A stretch of 64,000 bases of DNA from assembly GCA_025618425.1 (NCBI GenBank), contig CM046833.1, positions 867,172 to 931,171 on the forward strand, given 5' to 3'. Positions 32,925-43,685 of this stretch are shown piece by piece. The DNA comes from Heliocidaris tuberculata. Taxonomy: Eukaryota > Echinodermata > Echinoidea > Camarodonta > Echinometridae. The notes under the pieces were generated by a model that ran no database searches, was not told where the DNA came from, and saw nothing but the letters and a program-made list of their open reading frames with translations. The stretch's first letter is position 1; every line of letters starts with the position of its first letter. The translations under genes and the position numbers were made by a program.

Positions 32925-34340
32925 GATGAAAACAAACATATTTTTATGCTTGTTGACTTTAACATCAACTTCCTCCTATCATCTGACAACAGTAATTCAA
33001 CCAACTTTATGCAATTAATGTATTCATATGGCTTCATTTCGATTATTAATAAACCCACCAGAATAAATTCACGTTCTTCAACTCAGATTGACAATGTTTG
33101 TTTTTTTCGAACGTACATAATAACAAAACCATCGGGGGATATTGTGCTCTGAAGTTTCCGATCACCTACCCATATTTTTAACTTGTGAATGCAAACTATG
33201 TTGCCCTAAATCATTTGATGAACTTTTATATCGCAAAGAATCCAAACGTAATATAGAATTACTGAAACAGGATTTACTTTTAGAGGGATGGGCAGATGTC
33301 TACAGTGTAAATGATGTCATTACCGCATACAAACATTATAATAACAATTTGCAATATTATTATGAAAAGAATATCCCTCTTGGCAAAATAAAAAACAAGC
33401 GAAGTAAACCCAGGAATCCTTGGATAACGAAAGGTTTATTGAAATCAACACAAACACGCAACCGCCTCTATAGATTACATTTACGCAATCCAACTGACAC
33501 TAACCTAAAGACATATAAAACCTATCGTAATAAATTAACAAAATTAATCCGAATATCCCGTAAACTACATTTCTCTAATAGAATAAAAAAGGCCAGTTCA
33601 AACACTAATGCAACTTGGAAAATCATTAAAGAGGTTATGGGAAAAAGATCCCACACCGATGGACAATATCACACTAAATGGTACTAACATACATGATCCT
33701 AGTATTTATGCAAATTCATTTAATTCATTTTTCACGAATATCGGCCCTGAACTCGCCAGCAAAATTAATAGCCCTAACGCTCACTTTACAGACTATCTTT
33801 CCGAACAAAATCAAGAGTCTCTCTTTTTAAACCCAACAAATCCCAGCGAAATTGTTAATATTACCCAATCTCTTAACAGCTCAAAATCTAATGGTTTCGA
33901 TAAAATAAGTATGTCTCATCTAAAAGAAATAATCCACCCGCTTGCAAAGCCTTTAACTGACATATTTAATCACTCGTTATCACAAGGTGTTTTCCCTGAT
34001 CTATTCAAAATAGGTAAAGTAAATCCAATTTTCAAAAAAAGACGATCCGCACGAAATAAGTAATTATCGTCCCATGTCCTTACGTCCAAGTATATCCAAA
34101 GTTTTAGAAAAAAAATCGTTTATAATAGGTCACATGCATTTATCAATAAACACAATATACTCAGTTCAAATCAATATGGTTTCAGGAAAAATTACTCAAC
34201 TAACCTAGCATTAATTCAAATTTATGACAAAATTACAAGTGCCATAGCTAACAAAGAACATGTTGTTGGTATATTCTGTGACTTAAGTAAATCATTCGAT
34301 ACGCTCAGTCACGCTATCCTACTTTCCAAACTCAGTCATT
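32925..34340 (+). pseudogene. LINE C endonuclease end, linker and RT start
   Basis: The frame resumes at the right-hand GATGAAAA. Frame changes near 33140, 33660 and 34050 separate the endonuclease end (SDHLPIFLTC), linker (KKASSNTNATWKIIKEVMGK) and RT palm beginning. The catalytic Asp motif survives as FCDLSKSFDTL (normally FxDLSKAFD). The LLSKLS block at 34320-34337 is the last LINE text. Confidence 0.8.
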
Positions 34341-34516
34341 AGCGAGCTTTCGATTTCTGCTCCGAACGACGTCTACAACGCGGCTCGTCGGCTCGTCGCA
34401 CAGGGCAAGTCCGTTCTCTTCGCGGAAACGCTTTCGATCGATCTCTCGACATACGTACGGTCATTCCGAAAGTCAGGTGACCACTTTTGTTTAGATCATG
34501 TGACTTTTGTTTCACG

Positions 34517-34709
34517 ATGGCGAACCTGCACCGAGTGAGAGATATGTTGACGCTTGGCTATTTTTTTTATTTTTTTATTTATTGGATGACTACGAATTTG
34601 CACTTCTCTACGATATCAACAAACCATCGAATCCTGATTTCAACTACGAAGAATATAACGACTTTGATCTCAATGAATTTAATGACGATGAGTGTAATTC
34701 ATATTTCAG
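34517..34709 (+). pseudogene. Harbinger transposase exon 1 (HARBI1-like N-terminus)
   Basis: Starts MANLHRVRDMLTLGY, which matches the conserved start of animal Harbinger transposases, then breaks in a T-rich run (34561-34580) and continues one frame over with DDYEFALLYDINKPSNPDF and DDECNSYFR. The exon ends at CAG|GTAGGT in phase 2. Harbinger transposases cut and paste the element with a DDE nuclease; that catalytic part is not present here. Confidence 0.75.
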
Positions 34710-35120
34710 GTAGGTTTAACTAGTTAATTTCATGAAGTTAGACCAGTTACTTGAACTTATTGTGTATCATGTGCATTCTTTGAATTTTTATGATGGAGGA
34801 CCTAAAAAAGGAAGAAGCTATGTACTTTGTTTCCAGGGGTAAAAAGTCTTTTTTTTCAGTGATTTATGCGAATTTCTTTTATATATGTTGGTTCTACATG
34901 CTCTGGAATCAATCCCTGAGAAAATTATGATGAACAAATTATCAATGAATAACATCCATTTTCAAGTCGATGTCGATGCCCATGTCCAATTTTGCTTGAC
35001 AAAAATGAAAGGGTCCTAACAGTCCAAATTAACCTTTTTGTTTAAAATTTATTTGCTGCAGTTGTTAAAATATGAACATCACTGAAAAATTGTTAAGACT
35101 ATATTTGTTTTATCTTTTAC

Positions 35121-35337
35121 ATTCTTGAAGAAAGATTTACTCAGATTGAAGGAGGCACTGAGAGTACCCGACAGAGTCAAATGTGCAAATGGATCCAGGG
35201 TGAATGGACTGGAGGGATTGTGCATTTTACTGTCTCGATATGCCTTCCCATGTCGATATGGTGATCTGATAAAGACATTTGGAAGCTCTGTGCCACAATT
35301 GAGTCTGATATGTAAGGAAATGACAGGCCTCATCTAG
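35121..35337 (+). pseudogene. Harbinger transposase exon 2 (partial)
   Basis: Encodes KKDLLRLKEALRVPDRVKCA, then GLEGLCILLSRYAFPCRYGD and FGSSVPQLSLI, the conserved segment before the catalytic DDE domain in HARBI1-type transposases. The acceptor AG expected just before ATTCTTGAAG is absent (TTTTACATTCTTG), so splicing looks damaged. The frame ends at a TAG (35335-35337), immediately before the tandem repeats; no DDE motifs follow. Confidence 0.75.
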
Positions 35338-36400
35338 ACAGACCCTCCAACATTGGAGGAATGCTTTCAGGTTGCTGCATAGAAAACCTGATGAGTTGAG
35401 ATAACTTGAGATATTACAGTTTTGGCTTTTATTTATAAAGATTATGCCAAGCTATGCTCTATGTATGTTATCATTTAAAGTGTTAATAACACAAGTGTCT
35501 TTTTTAAACAGGTCTTTTTAAACAAAGTGTTTGGAGACATTACTAGTTACTTTAATTTTGTTGAATTTAAGAAGACCCAGAAAGCTGTCTTGTCAGCATG
35601 CAGCAAGATGTATTCAGCATGTGCCCTGTTAACAAATGCATACATTCATTTATATGGTCATTCTACATGAAAGTACATGTATTTCGAATTAATCCTTCCC
35701 ACATTAGAGGGATACTTTCAGGTTGCTCCATGGAATACATGATGATTGAGATAACCTGAGATATTACATTCTTGGCTTTTATTTATAAAGATTATGCCAA
35801 GCTACATGTATGCTCTATGTACATGTACATGTATGTAATCATTTGAAGTGTTAACACAAGTGTCTTTTTAAACAGGTCTTTTAAAACAAAGTGTTTGGAG
35901 ACATTACTAGTTACTAGTATTCGGTCTGTGCCCTGTTAACAAATGCACACACCTGTTTATATGGTAATGCTACATCAAAGTATTTTGAATTAGACCCTCC
36001 AACATTGGAGGAATACTTTCAGGTTGCTGCATAGAAAACCTGATGAGTTGAGATAACTTGAGATATTACAGTTTTGGCTTTTATCTATAAAGATTATGCC
36101 AAGCTATGGTCTATGTACATGTATGTTATCATTTAAAGTGATAAATACCACAAGTGTCTTTTTTAAACAGGTCTTTTAAAACAAAGTGTTTGGAGACATT
36201 ACTAGTTACTAGTATTCGGTCTGTGCCCTGTCATTCTACATGAAAGTACATGTATTTCGAATTAATCCTTCCCACATTAGAGGGATACTTTCAGGTTGCT
36301 CCATGGAATACATGATGATTGAGATAACCTGAGATATTACAGTTTTGGCTTATATATTTATGAAGATTATGCCAAGCTATGCTTGTATGGTGATATTGTT
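35338..36400 (+). repeat. Higher-order tandem satellite inside the transposon
   Basis: Four units start at 35343, 35694, 35995 and 36267. They alternate: units 1 and 3 read CCCTCCAACATTGGAGGAAT, units 2 and 4 read CCTTCCCACATTAGAGGGAT. Shared blocks follow: TTTCAGGTTGCT, GAGATATTACAGTTTTGGCT, AAGATTATGCCAAGCTA, ACACAAGTGTCTTTTT, ACAAAGTGTTTGGAGACATT. Repeat distances are about 351, 301 and 272 bases, the differences being deletions. The array replaces the catalytic half of the transposase. Confidence 0.85.
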
Positions 36401-36660
36401 CATTCATATTGTTGATTCATAAATGTCACTGAGATTAAAGTAATTCTATCTCATGTAGTTTCAATCAGAATTCTTTTGTTTGTTGATGCATAAAGAATTA
36501 TGAATTCTTTACATTGAAACCTTGTCATAACAGGGTCAGAATATAATGAAATACAATGAAGTAGGACCAGCAAAATTACCATATCCCAACAGCTTGTTAT
36601 AAAAGTGTTCTTCATAACAAGGTTCCACTGTACTGGAACTTTGATGATAAAGTGTTTTAC

Positions 36661-36694
<34 letters not shown>

Positions 36695-37300
36695 ATTATT
36701 ATTATTATTATATTATATTAATCCAGTATAAAATAAGCAGGTCGTGATATAATTAAACTGCACCTAGCCTAACTGCAAAACAGTTTAATCACATCCAACT
36801 GTTAGTCATGACAGTGTTATGGAATTTCCAGTGAAGTGTAAATTATTCAAAATAAATTATTCCAACATTTGCATATCTGACAACTCTCTTTGTTCCGTAA
36901 AAATTTTTTTTATTCACGCTTGTACAAATTTGATTAGAAAAAAATTGTACAGGACATACATGTATCACCACAAAATCATTCCCTGTGCTTTTGAGAATAG
37001 AGAAAGAGGAGTAGCTGAAATAAGTAGAGAGAGAGAGAGAGAAAAGGAGAGATTTGGCAAGAGAAGAAAGACAGTTGATAGAGTACACTGTAGATCCCTC
37101 TTCATCTTTCTAAAGTTGGTTCATCTCTCCAAAGTTGGTTCATCTCTTCATTTATCTATCCATCATATATTGAGTGCAGTAAAGCATCCCCTCATCTGTT
37201 CACTTCTCACTGTCTTTTCTCTCTCTCTCTCTCTCTCCCTCTCTCTCTCTCTCTCCATTTTACTCTCTCTCTCTCTCTCTCTCTCTTAGTCTCTATCTCA
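36401..37300. repeat. Microsatellite-rich Harbinger interior
   Basis: (ATT)n at 36661-36720, GA-rich run at 37027-37047, CT-rich runs at 37217-37290. Open frames through these are repeat translations. No supported coding feature. Confidence 0.6.
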
Positions 37301-39581
37301 TGACTTTATAAACACCTTTCACTATGAATGCACTGTTTTAAAATGACACCTGGTGCTGATTTAAGAAATTTAGAAGTACTGCATATTTCATTTTTAAAAA
37401 AAAAGGAGTAACTGTAACTCGGCATGTATAAAAGTACAAAAGTAAAGTTTTCAAACAGCTACAAACTCTCTTGGAAAAATATATGAAGACACACACTAAC
37501 TTTGCACATGACAAACGTGAAGAAAAAGAAAATGGATTAAGACAACACTTCTATAATCAGTAGCTGTATACTTTAACTACAGCACCTATCAAACATCTAA
37601 AGTCAAAACCTATATAACATTTTAATAACAATGGAATGCACAATTGTTCTGATATTCTCTCTCTCTCTTTCCCTGGAAAGACTGATAAAATGTGCTAATC
37701 AAACCAAGTAGTACTTTGGCAGAAGTAAACTTACATTTTTTTTTAAATTGTTTATTTACTTAAAAAGGAGAGCTCCTTTCTAATAGATCTTCCAGTATAC
37801 CATACAATGATAAAAGTAAGAAGGCAGAGACTATCATTTGGGTTGTATGACAAATGCTCTAGCGACAAATGCTATGCAGTTAATGTCATACAGTAACTCA
37901 TTCCTGGACCAAACACTAAACCTAATGCAAAATCCACTTGCAACCTTAACCCTTACCTTATATCTTTAATGAAATAAAAGTGCCGCCATAGCATATGTCG
38001 GATTATAATCATATGACCATGTTTGTTTAAAACATAGTTTAATTGCAGTGAGTTTCATAATTTACACATAAATGAATGAATGGCCTGATATTACACAGAG
38101 AATGTATCTGGCATACATGGTTAAAAAAGGCGTAAAAAGTGCAGCAATACTCGTGATCATTTGTCATGGCATTATTTTTCCATGGTTTTTGCAATTTAGT
38201 ATCAGAACTAAGATACAAACATATTCACATAATGGGCTGTAATTTTATCTGTTGCAAAATTTTAACAATTGAAAGTTTATGAGAGTTTCTAAAGTGAGTA
38301 TAGGGATCATGGGGGGGGGTGCTATGATCTTACTCAGAAAATTTACAAATCAAATGATTATGGGGGCTTGCAAGACGGGTCCTACAGCTTCTTTTCTCAT
38401 CCTGCTTCCATTCTCCCTGTCCCTTTTTTCCTCTTTGTTTTTGTTTGTTTGTTTTTTGGCCCTTGTTATTCAACAGGGAGTGGGGGAAGGCATTCCCCCC
38501 AGCGCCCCTCTGTAGCTAAACGGTATATATATATATATATATATATTGCACTATTATTTTGAGTAAGAAAAAAGCTTATGCACAGGTAACATTTCGTGTT
38601 TACATATAAAGGCACCTGACGAAAAGTGCAAGACTCATAAACCCCATCAGAGAATCGACGTAACACTTCCTAACAAATGTTTGTATGAAAAACTCTTTGT
38701 GCAAATAAGTAAGTGCTAATTTGAAAAAATTATGCACCACAATGAATAAATACTTGAATACACAACAGGGCAAGCTGGTTATAAGCATTGCTTGCACACT
38801 ATAGGATGTAATTGCACACTGAATATCTTTGGCAAATGTAGTCTGAGTATGGGTATAGAATAAATAAATAATCATAAACACACACACAAAAAAAAAGATT
38901 TGCCCAAATCGATAATATAATATCTAACATGGAAAAAATCAGAAATAATGCAAACATCGTCATCATATCTACATAATGTGTTACATAGATTATGTTTGTT
39001 GCAAAAATCTTTATGTTGTAGACAAGATTTGAAAGTATCATGGGAATTTCCAGCACACATTTTTACCCATGTATGTGAAATGGCTTTGATTATATTGCTT
39101 TGTTCGAACTCACAGAGTTAAGCATTTCTACTCTCCTACCCAAGAAGGATCAGCTTTCTGTCCTACCCATTCCAAGAAATGTGAGCTTACTGCTCCTATC
39201 TTATACCCTGTGTGCAAAACCTGTCAGCATAATCAATGACCTTCAACAGCTACAACATACATGTAATGTAAGAGATGTAAAGATGACATCAGATTACTTC
39301 TAACATTACTTAATAATCTCTAGATTTACTTCTACTTAAGCAAGACTATAATAAACCAAAATAAAGAAAATGAGGAACATTTCAAAGGCAACAACAACAA
39401 TAACAACAACAACAAAAAAATCAACAGAAACTACAGCACCACTTAATAATGCATGAAAAATAATACATGCATTATTGTTTACCAAGATAAAACATTTAAA
39501 ATATAGGAAGAAATAACTAGAAAAGTAAATACAAACATATTTACATAGTAGAGGTTCCTAAAGCTTCTTGGGTGTGGGACG
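37301..39581. other. Harbinger interior without recognised feature
   Basis: AT-rich non-coding sequence with a (TA)n run at 38523-38547 and C/G runs near 38310 and 38490. The missing DDE half of the transposase was looked for in the open frames on both strands and not found. Confidence 0.4.
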
Positions 39582-39924
39582 TTAGTCTTTCTTATGTTTC
39601 TCCAGCAATGCCATAAGCAGCTGATTTTGCTGCATTAGCTGTTGCTGCAGTAAATCCATTCTTCTTTGTCTCTCTGCATCATCTCGTCTCCTCCTGTCCT
39701 CCTCTCTTTCCTCCTTCTCACGCCGTCTGTTTTCTTCCTCTCTTTCCTCCCTCTCCAATCTTCTCTGTTCATCTTGTCTCCTTCTCTCAGCATCCTCTCT
39801 TTTCAGCTCAAAGTCACGTTCTTTCATTTCTCTCTCCATTTCTAGCTTCCTCAGAAGAAACTCAGTAGCGTCGCTCCCTGTATTTCTTCTCTTTCTAGAT
39901 GGGCCATCTTTTTCACCTTTAACC
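39582..39924 (-). CDS. Myb/SANT-like Harbinger protein, exon 3 (coiled coil)
   Basis: The exon follows a TTTTAG acceptor; its first G completes an Arg codon begun in exon 2. It encodes 113 residues: VKGEKDGPSRKRRNTG (a basic, possibly nuclear-localising start), then a long charged helix of E/R/K/D repeats (EREEREEENRRREKEER) and a Q-rich end (LLQQQLMQQNQLLMALLEK), stop at 39584-39582. A charged coiled-coil tail with heptad-like leucines at the end is common in the Harbinger accessory protein and could mediate dimerisation or contact with the transposase. The reading frame is intact. Confidence 0.75.
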
Positions 39925-40189
39925 CTAAAACAAAGAGTCAATTGATAAATTGTTATGAGTGCAATACTCTGTCATAATATATTTCATTATTTTTTTTTAA
40001 TTTGCCCTTAATATGTTGATAACCACTTTAATATTTCCCCATATTTCTTCTGATATCATCTCCTTTTTAAAAATATTTGACATTAAATGCAAAGAATACT
40101 ATGGAATATTTTAGCCAAGTGACTTTACTGTATGGATTTCAATAAAGGTATATCTGATGAGACAAACTGAATTAAATTTTCACTAGTAC

Positions 40190-40581
40190 CTTTTGCTTGT
40201 CTCACTGAATGTCTCGAGACATCTCTTCCTCATTTCAACACCATCTAGATCTTTTTTTTTTTTTTTCTCCTCCTGTTTTAGTTCAGCCTGCTGTCCTTTC
40301 GTGTCATTTTCGATCTCTACAAGGTCCTCAATTATACGAGTTACTTCAGCCTCGGTGTCTGTCAATTCTGGAGCAATGCCACTAGCCTTTGCCTCTTCTC
40401 TGTTCCTCTTCATCACTTGGTCTTTAAGTAATTTGAACCTGTCTCAGACAGACCGTTTGTTCACATTGTAACCATGCTTCTGGAGATTTTCCGCAATGCT
40501 GTCCCATGCGTGACCCCTCTCTTTGGTTCGCTCCCTATACTGAAAAGGGTCACATTGATCTCTTCCATCCAAGTTATGGTC
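40190..40581 (-). pseudogene. Myb/SANT-like Harbinger protein, exon 2 (DNA-binding part)
   Basis: Acceptor TTCGAACAG at 40582 and donor AAAAG|GTACTA at 40190 define the exon, entering in phase 0 and leaving in phase 2. It encodes FQYRERTKERGHAWDSIAEN, LQKHGYNVNKRSV, a stop, then DRFKLLKDQVMKRNREEAKA and an acidic stretch (ELTDTEAEVTRIIEDLVEIE). Trp, the AWDSIA helix and the RDRFKLL helix match the Myb/SANT-like trihelix of Harbinger accessory proteins, which bind the transposon ends and help import the transposase into the nucleus. The only defect is TGA at 40446-40444 where an Arg (CGA) is expected: a simple CpG decay. Confidence 0.75.
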
Positions 40582-40920
40582 CTGTTCGAAGAAAAGAAAT
40601 AAAAATGATAAAGGGATAAAATTTAAAATGGTTCAAGTACATGTACATGTGGACACATTTAATATGTACCTCCTTTAATTAAAATACCAAACACAGCAGT
40701 ATTAGGAATTTAACAGTGAAATACTAGTACACAGCTTTTTACTCTTTTGTATGGACACCGTCATGATTGTGCTTGAGAAAAGAATTGCAATAATGACAAA
40801 CACAAAGAATATCATATCTCATTATGGCATCAAATAAGGGTATACGGTAGAAATATAAGTGCTTGGTAGGAAGAGGCTTGCAGTGGCAGATATCCAAGAA
40901 TTTGAAAGGGGGAGGAGGTG

Positions 40921-41600
40921 CCAGCGGCGAGGGAGTGGAGGGGCATCCCCCCTGATATCACTTTTCATGGACTGCTTTGTGAAAATTTGAATTTGACCGT
41001 TAAATCAGACTTAACACCCTCTATCATTTCTCTGAATAGGTGCCTTCTGAATACTTATTTTATAGATTTATTCATTGCATATCAGAAAGCTATATTATAT
41101 CCTGACATTTTCTTACAATTCCATGCATGTAAAGTGGTTTTATACCAAAAAGAAAAAATGAGCAAATTTTCGGGGACCAAATTTTTAACTTTAGACATTT
41201 TAATTACAAACTGTACCCATGTGCATCGGTTTTTAGATTGCTTCTTTTACACAATGTATGTTTTATGATAATCTTTCATTTTACATGATTTACCTGGAAA
41301 TGAATTTAGACTTTGACAACAAATGATATTCAGATTTACCAAAACTAAAGAGGGGCTTAAAGGTTCGGGTTAGGGTTAGAATTTAGTTTAACGTTAGAGT
41401 TATAGGATTTAGCGTTAGGTGGCTGTCGAAAAAACATGCAAAAAGGAAGTCTTTCCCATGTGAGTGACGAACCATAGTCATAGAACTGCATACAGCATAA
41501 CTCAACGGAGCTTCGTACCCGCCGCTCAGGCAGGGGCAAGCTCCGCTGTCCGCTGCACTCGTCGTGCAGGTGCAATGCATGAAACTATGCCCCAATTTCC
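40921..41600. other. Harbinger intron, no recognised feature
   Basis: Includes a short G/C-rich patch near 40910-40950 and a GTTAGGGTTAGA-like AT-rich stretch at 41365-41420. Short open frames show no family signature. Confidence 0.35.
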
Positions 41601-42472
41601 AAAACTAATACCGTATTGTACAGGTTTAGTTTTTTCAGGGTTACACCATGTAATTCTTTCAAGGAATAAGAGCCCTGAAAAGGGCTGGTGAGCTCCGCTA
41701 AGAGCTCTGTGGTTCTCGACGTTTCGATCAGTATGCTCTGATCGTCATCAGGAGAATGACTAGAACACTGTTGTTGTTGTTAGTTGTGTTTTTGGCGTTC
41801 AGTCAAGATTGACTATTTACGCCTAGTCTGGTTAAGTAAAAGTTGTCTAGTCGGGTTATTTATAATATTGTCCCTAGCTTGAAAACTATGTGCGCCTGTG
41901 CTTTCGCTGGTTCACTGCTGGGGGATGTATCGTCCCGGCCAACCCTGCTGCGTACATTGAGCGGGCTTCTCAATCACATGGATCTAGGCCACTCAGATAC
42001 ACAGTGCACCGCTATTGCATGACGTCACTCAAGTTTCCTTGTTTTGGCCGATGTCGTCCTGTCAAGAACGACAGAAACCTGAACGGTGGATGAAAATAAA
42101 CACGCATGAAAATTAATACCCTGTTTATACTGAATAAGTATTAAAAATAAGAACAAACGAAATTTTGCCCCAAACAAAGAACAGAAGCATGCATTGGACA
42201 CATAGACGGACGGACAGAGACCAACAGTACGTCAACAAATTATATACATTACATACGTGAAGGAGATTTTACAAATTTACATACATAATAGTTTTGGCGA
42301 TGGGCCTGTTGCAGGGAGTTGCGTGGCGTCAAATGGAAAACTGGATGTCCCAGACTTTCCCACAAGACTAAACAAAAAACAAACCTCACTTCCTTCCCTG
42401 CAACGAAGCTTTCCTAGAGATTATTTAAACATGAATATATGACTTAAATTATTCAAATTTTATGAACGATTT

Positions 42473-42516
<44 letters not shown>

Positions 42517-42733
42517 TGCCCAGTGGAGGCTATTTATTGCCTACGGAGGGATCCGATTCACAGCCTGATTGGCGCCAATCGGAAATGCCCGCGAATTCTA
42601 TTCACGACTGCATTCTCATTCTGGTCACTGATGGCGCTATAATTCCTCTAAACAGAGAAAGCACCGGACGGTGCCATTGTTTTCTCTGAATAAAGAACAA
42701 GGGCCAGAAAAAACTAAACCTATACAATTCAGT
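41601..42733. mobile_element. Nested element with inverted ends and hammerhead-like motif
   Basis: The left end (ACCGTATTGTACAGGTTTAG then TTTTTTC) and the right end read inward (GAATTGTATAGGTTTAG then TTTTTTC) are inverted repeats of about 35-40 bases. Inside lies a GACGTTTCGATCAG..CTGATCGTCATCAGG motif of the kind found in Penelope-like retroelements. The interior also has a (TA)n run (42473-42514). No complete coding frame is recognised, so it is a non-autonomous or decayed copy. Confidence 0.6.
41718..41752 (-). ncRNA. Hammerhead-ribozyme-like motif
   Basis: On the minus strand: CTGATGA core, then GATCAG / CTGATC as stem II with a 6-base loop, then GAAA and CGTC. These are the conserved boxes of the hammerhead. 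One extra C between CTGATGA and stem II departs from the ideal consensus, and stems I and III are not obvious. Penelope-like elements are known to carry minimal hammerheads with such GAAACGTC ends. Confidence 0.5.
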
Positions 42734-42873
42734 TTCTCCACCATGAAAGTGTCGCTGATACTTCACTTAATAACGTATGCAAACTAACTACCACTGCCTA
42801 TGTGCAGTGTCCTGAAGATTTGTCAGGTAAAATGCAATCATATGGAATATGGTACTAACAGATGATGACTTAC

Positions 42874-42921
42874 CTCTGAATTGATAACAGTTATCAAGTT
42901 GTTGATCGTAGTGTTATCCAT
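42874..42921 (-). CDS. Myb/SANT-like Harbinger protein, exon 1
   Basis: ATG at 42921 opens MDNTTINNLITVINSE and ends at GAG|GTAAGT in phase 0, joining exon 2 in frame (GAC). Just upstream on the minus strand are TGACGTCATA (CRE-like) and a GC-richer stretch that could be the promoter, between the start codon and the terminal inverted repeat. The intron to exon 2 is 2.3 kb and holds the nested element at 41601-42733. Confidence 0.65.
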
Positions 42922-43240
42922 TTCGAAGCTTGTATGACGTCATATAAGTGAACGAAGTGCTGAATCGAGGACGACGGCAAAACCAGGGTGAACGCGTCCT
43001 CGATTCGGCTAGTCGACGAGGGAGACAACTTGACGCATGCGCAGAGCTTCAAAATGTGGTTCTATCGTACCAGTCGACTATATAGACGTGCAAATCAAAA
43101 GCTCGCTATTAACATTAACCTTTCATATGTTAGTCAATGATTAACTCATACATACGTTTGAAGCACTACTTTTTCAGCCAACGCTACATGCGCACTACAC
43201 ACAAAACGCTACATGCGCACTACACACGAAAGAAGCAAAC

Positions 43241-43298
43241 ATGGCCGTAATGAGACATTTCGTATTTCGGTTGTTCATTATTGGGTTGCATGCTATTG
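43241..43298 (+). CDS. Ig-domain protein, exon 1 (signal peptide)
   Basis: ATG at 43241 opens MAVMRHFVFRLFIIGLHAI, a short basic start followed by a hydrophobic core, ending at G|GTAAGT in phase 1. The G joins CA from 43686 to give Ala, right where signal peptidase would cut. Signal-peptide exons of this length ending in phase 1 are the standard first exon of Ig-superfamily genes. The start lies 130 bases from the Harbinger right end, so promoter sequence may have come with or been separated by the transposon. Confidence 0.7.
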
Positions 43299-43685
43299 GT
43301 AAGTTTAGAAGATATTTGTGCTTTTAAACATGGCGTTGACCGATTTGCTAATCAATGGAGTATACTTAAAAGAAAACACACTAAGATAATTGGGTGCAAC
43401 GAATTCTGAAGAGTTCGAAAGGAAAGAGAAGGAGTGTAGACACAATGAAGAAACGTAGGAAGAAAGATACTACTTTGCTGTGGGAGGGTGTGGAAGAGAT
43501 AGGGAGAGAGAGAGAGAGAGAAGGGGTGGGACTTAAGAAAATGAAGGGTTAAAAGATTGGATTTCCTTGCGAACATTTCGTGACTATACGTGACTATTTC
43601 GTCGTCATTAAATGTTTGTACACAATTCTACAGTCACGTGTAATACATATATTAATTTACATGATTTTTACAAATTATTTTTCAG

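Larger units (their letters stand above)
30990..34340 (+). mobile_element. Non-LTR retrotransposon LINE C, interrupted and 3'-lost
   Basis: Coding traces from about 31000: an N-terminal frame (HINSRSLNRNF), GISETWL, GRRGGGVAFYI, GLIYRLPDS; split at 31481 by two insertions; resuming at 32925 with MLVDFNIN, QIDNVC, SDHLPIF; then the linker (PWITKGLLKS) and RT start (NGFDKISM, GVFPDLFKIGKVNPIFKK, SNYRPMSL, QYGFRKNYSTNLAL, GIFCDLSKSFDTL). The element stops within RT at 34340, exactly where the Harbinger element starts, and the rest of the RT (YADD box and C-terminus) is not found beyond 43110. It is of a different family from LINE A and LINE B. Confidence 0.85.
34341..43107 (+). mobile_element. 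Harbinger-type DNA transposon, 8.77 kb
   Basis: The termini are AGCGAGCTTTCGATTT (34341-34356) and, on the other strand, AGCGAGCTTTTGATTT (43107-43092). Both sides carry ATT (34338-34340 and 43108-43110), a 3-bp duplication as expected for PIF/Harbinger. Inside are the two genes that define autonomous Harbinger elements: a transposase start on the plus strand and a Myb/SANT-like gene on the minus strand. The transposase is truncated and replaced by a satellite array; another element is nested in the Myb-gene intron. It therefore cannot move alone. Confidence 0.88.

Noticed and set aside
35125..35337. Start of a host gene with ATG-like codon
   Set aside because: Text matches the conserved segment of Harbinger transposases and lies inside the element's terminal repeats.
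39582..39941. Reading the coiled-coil frame as an independent host gene starting at the Met at 39941
   Set aside because: The Met and next codons lie upstream of a good TTTTAG acceptor; the frame joins the Myb-like exon, so it is exon 3.
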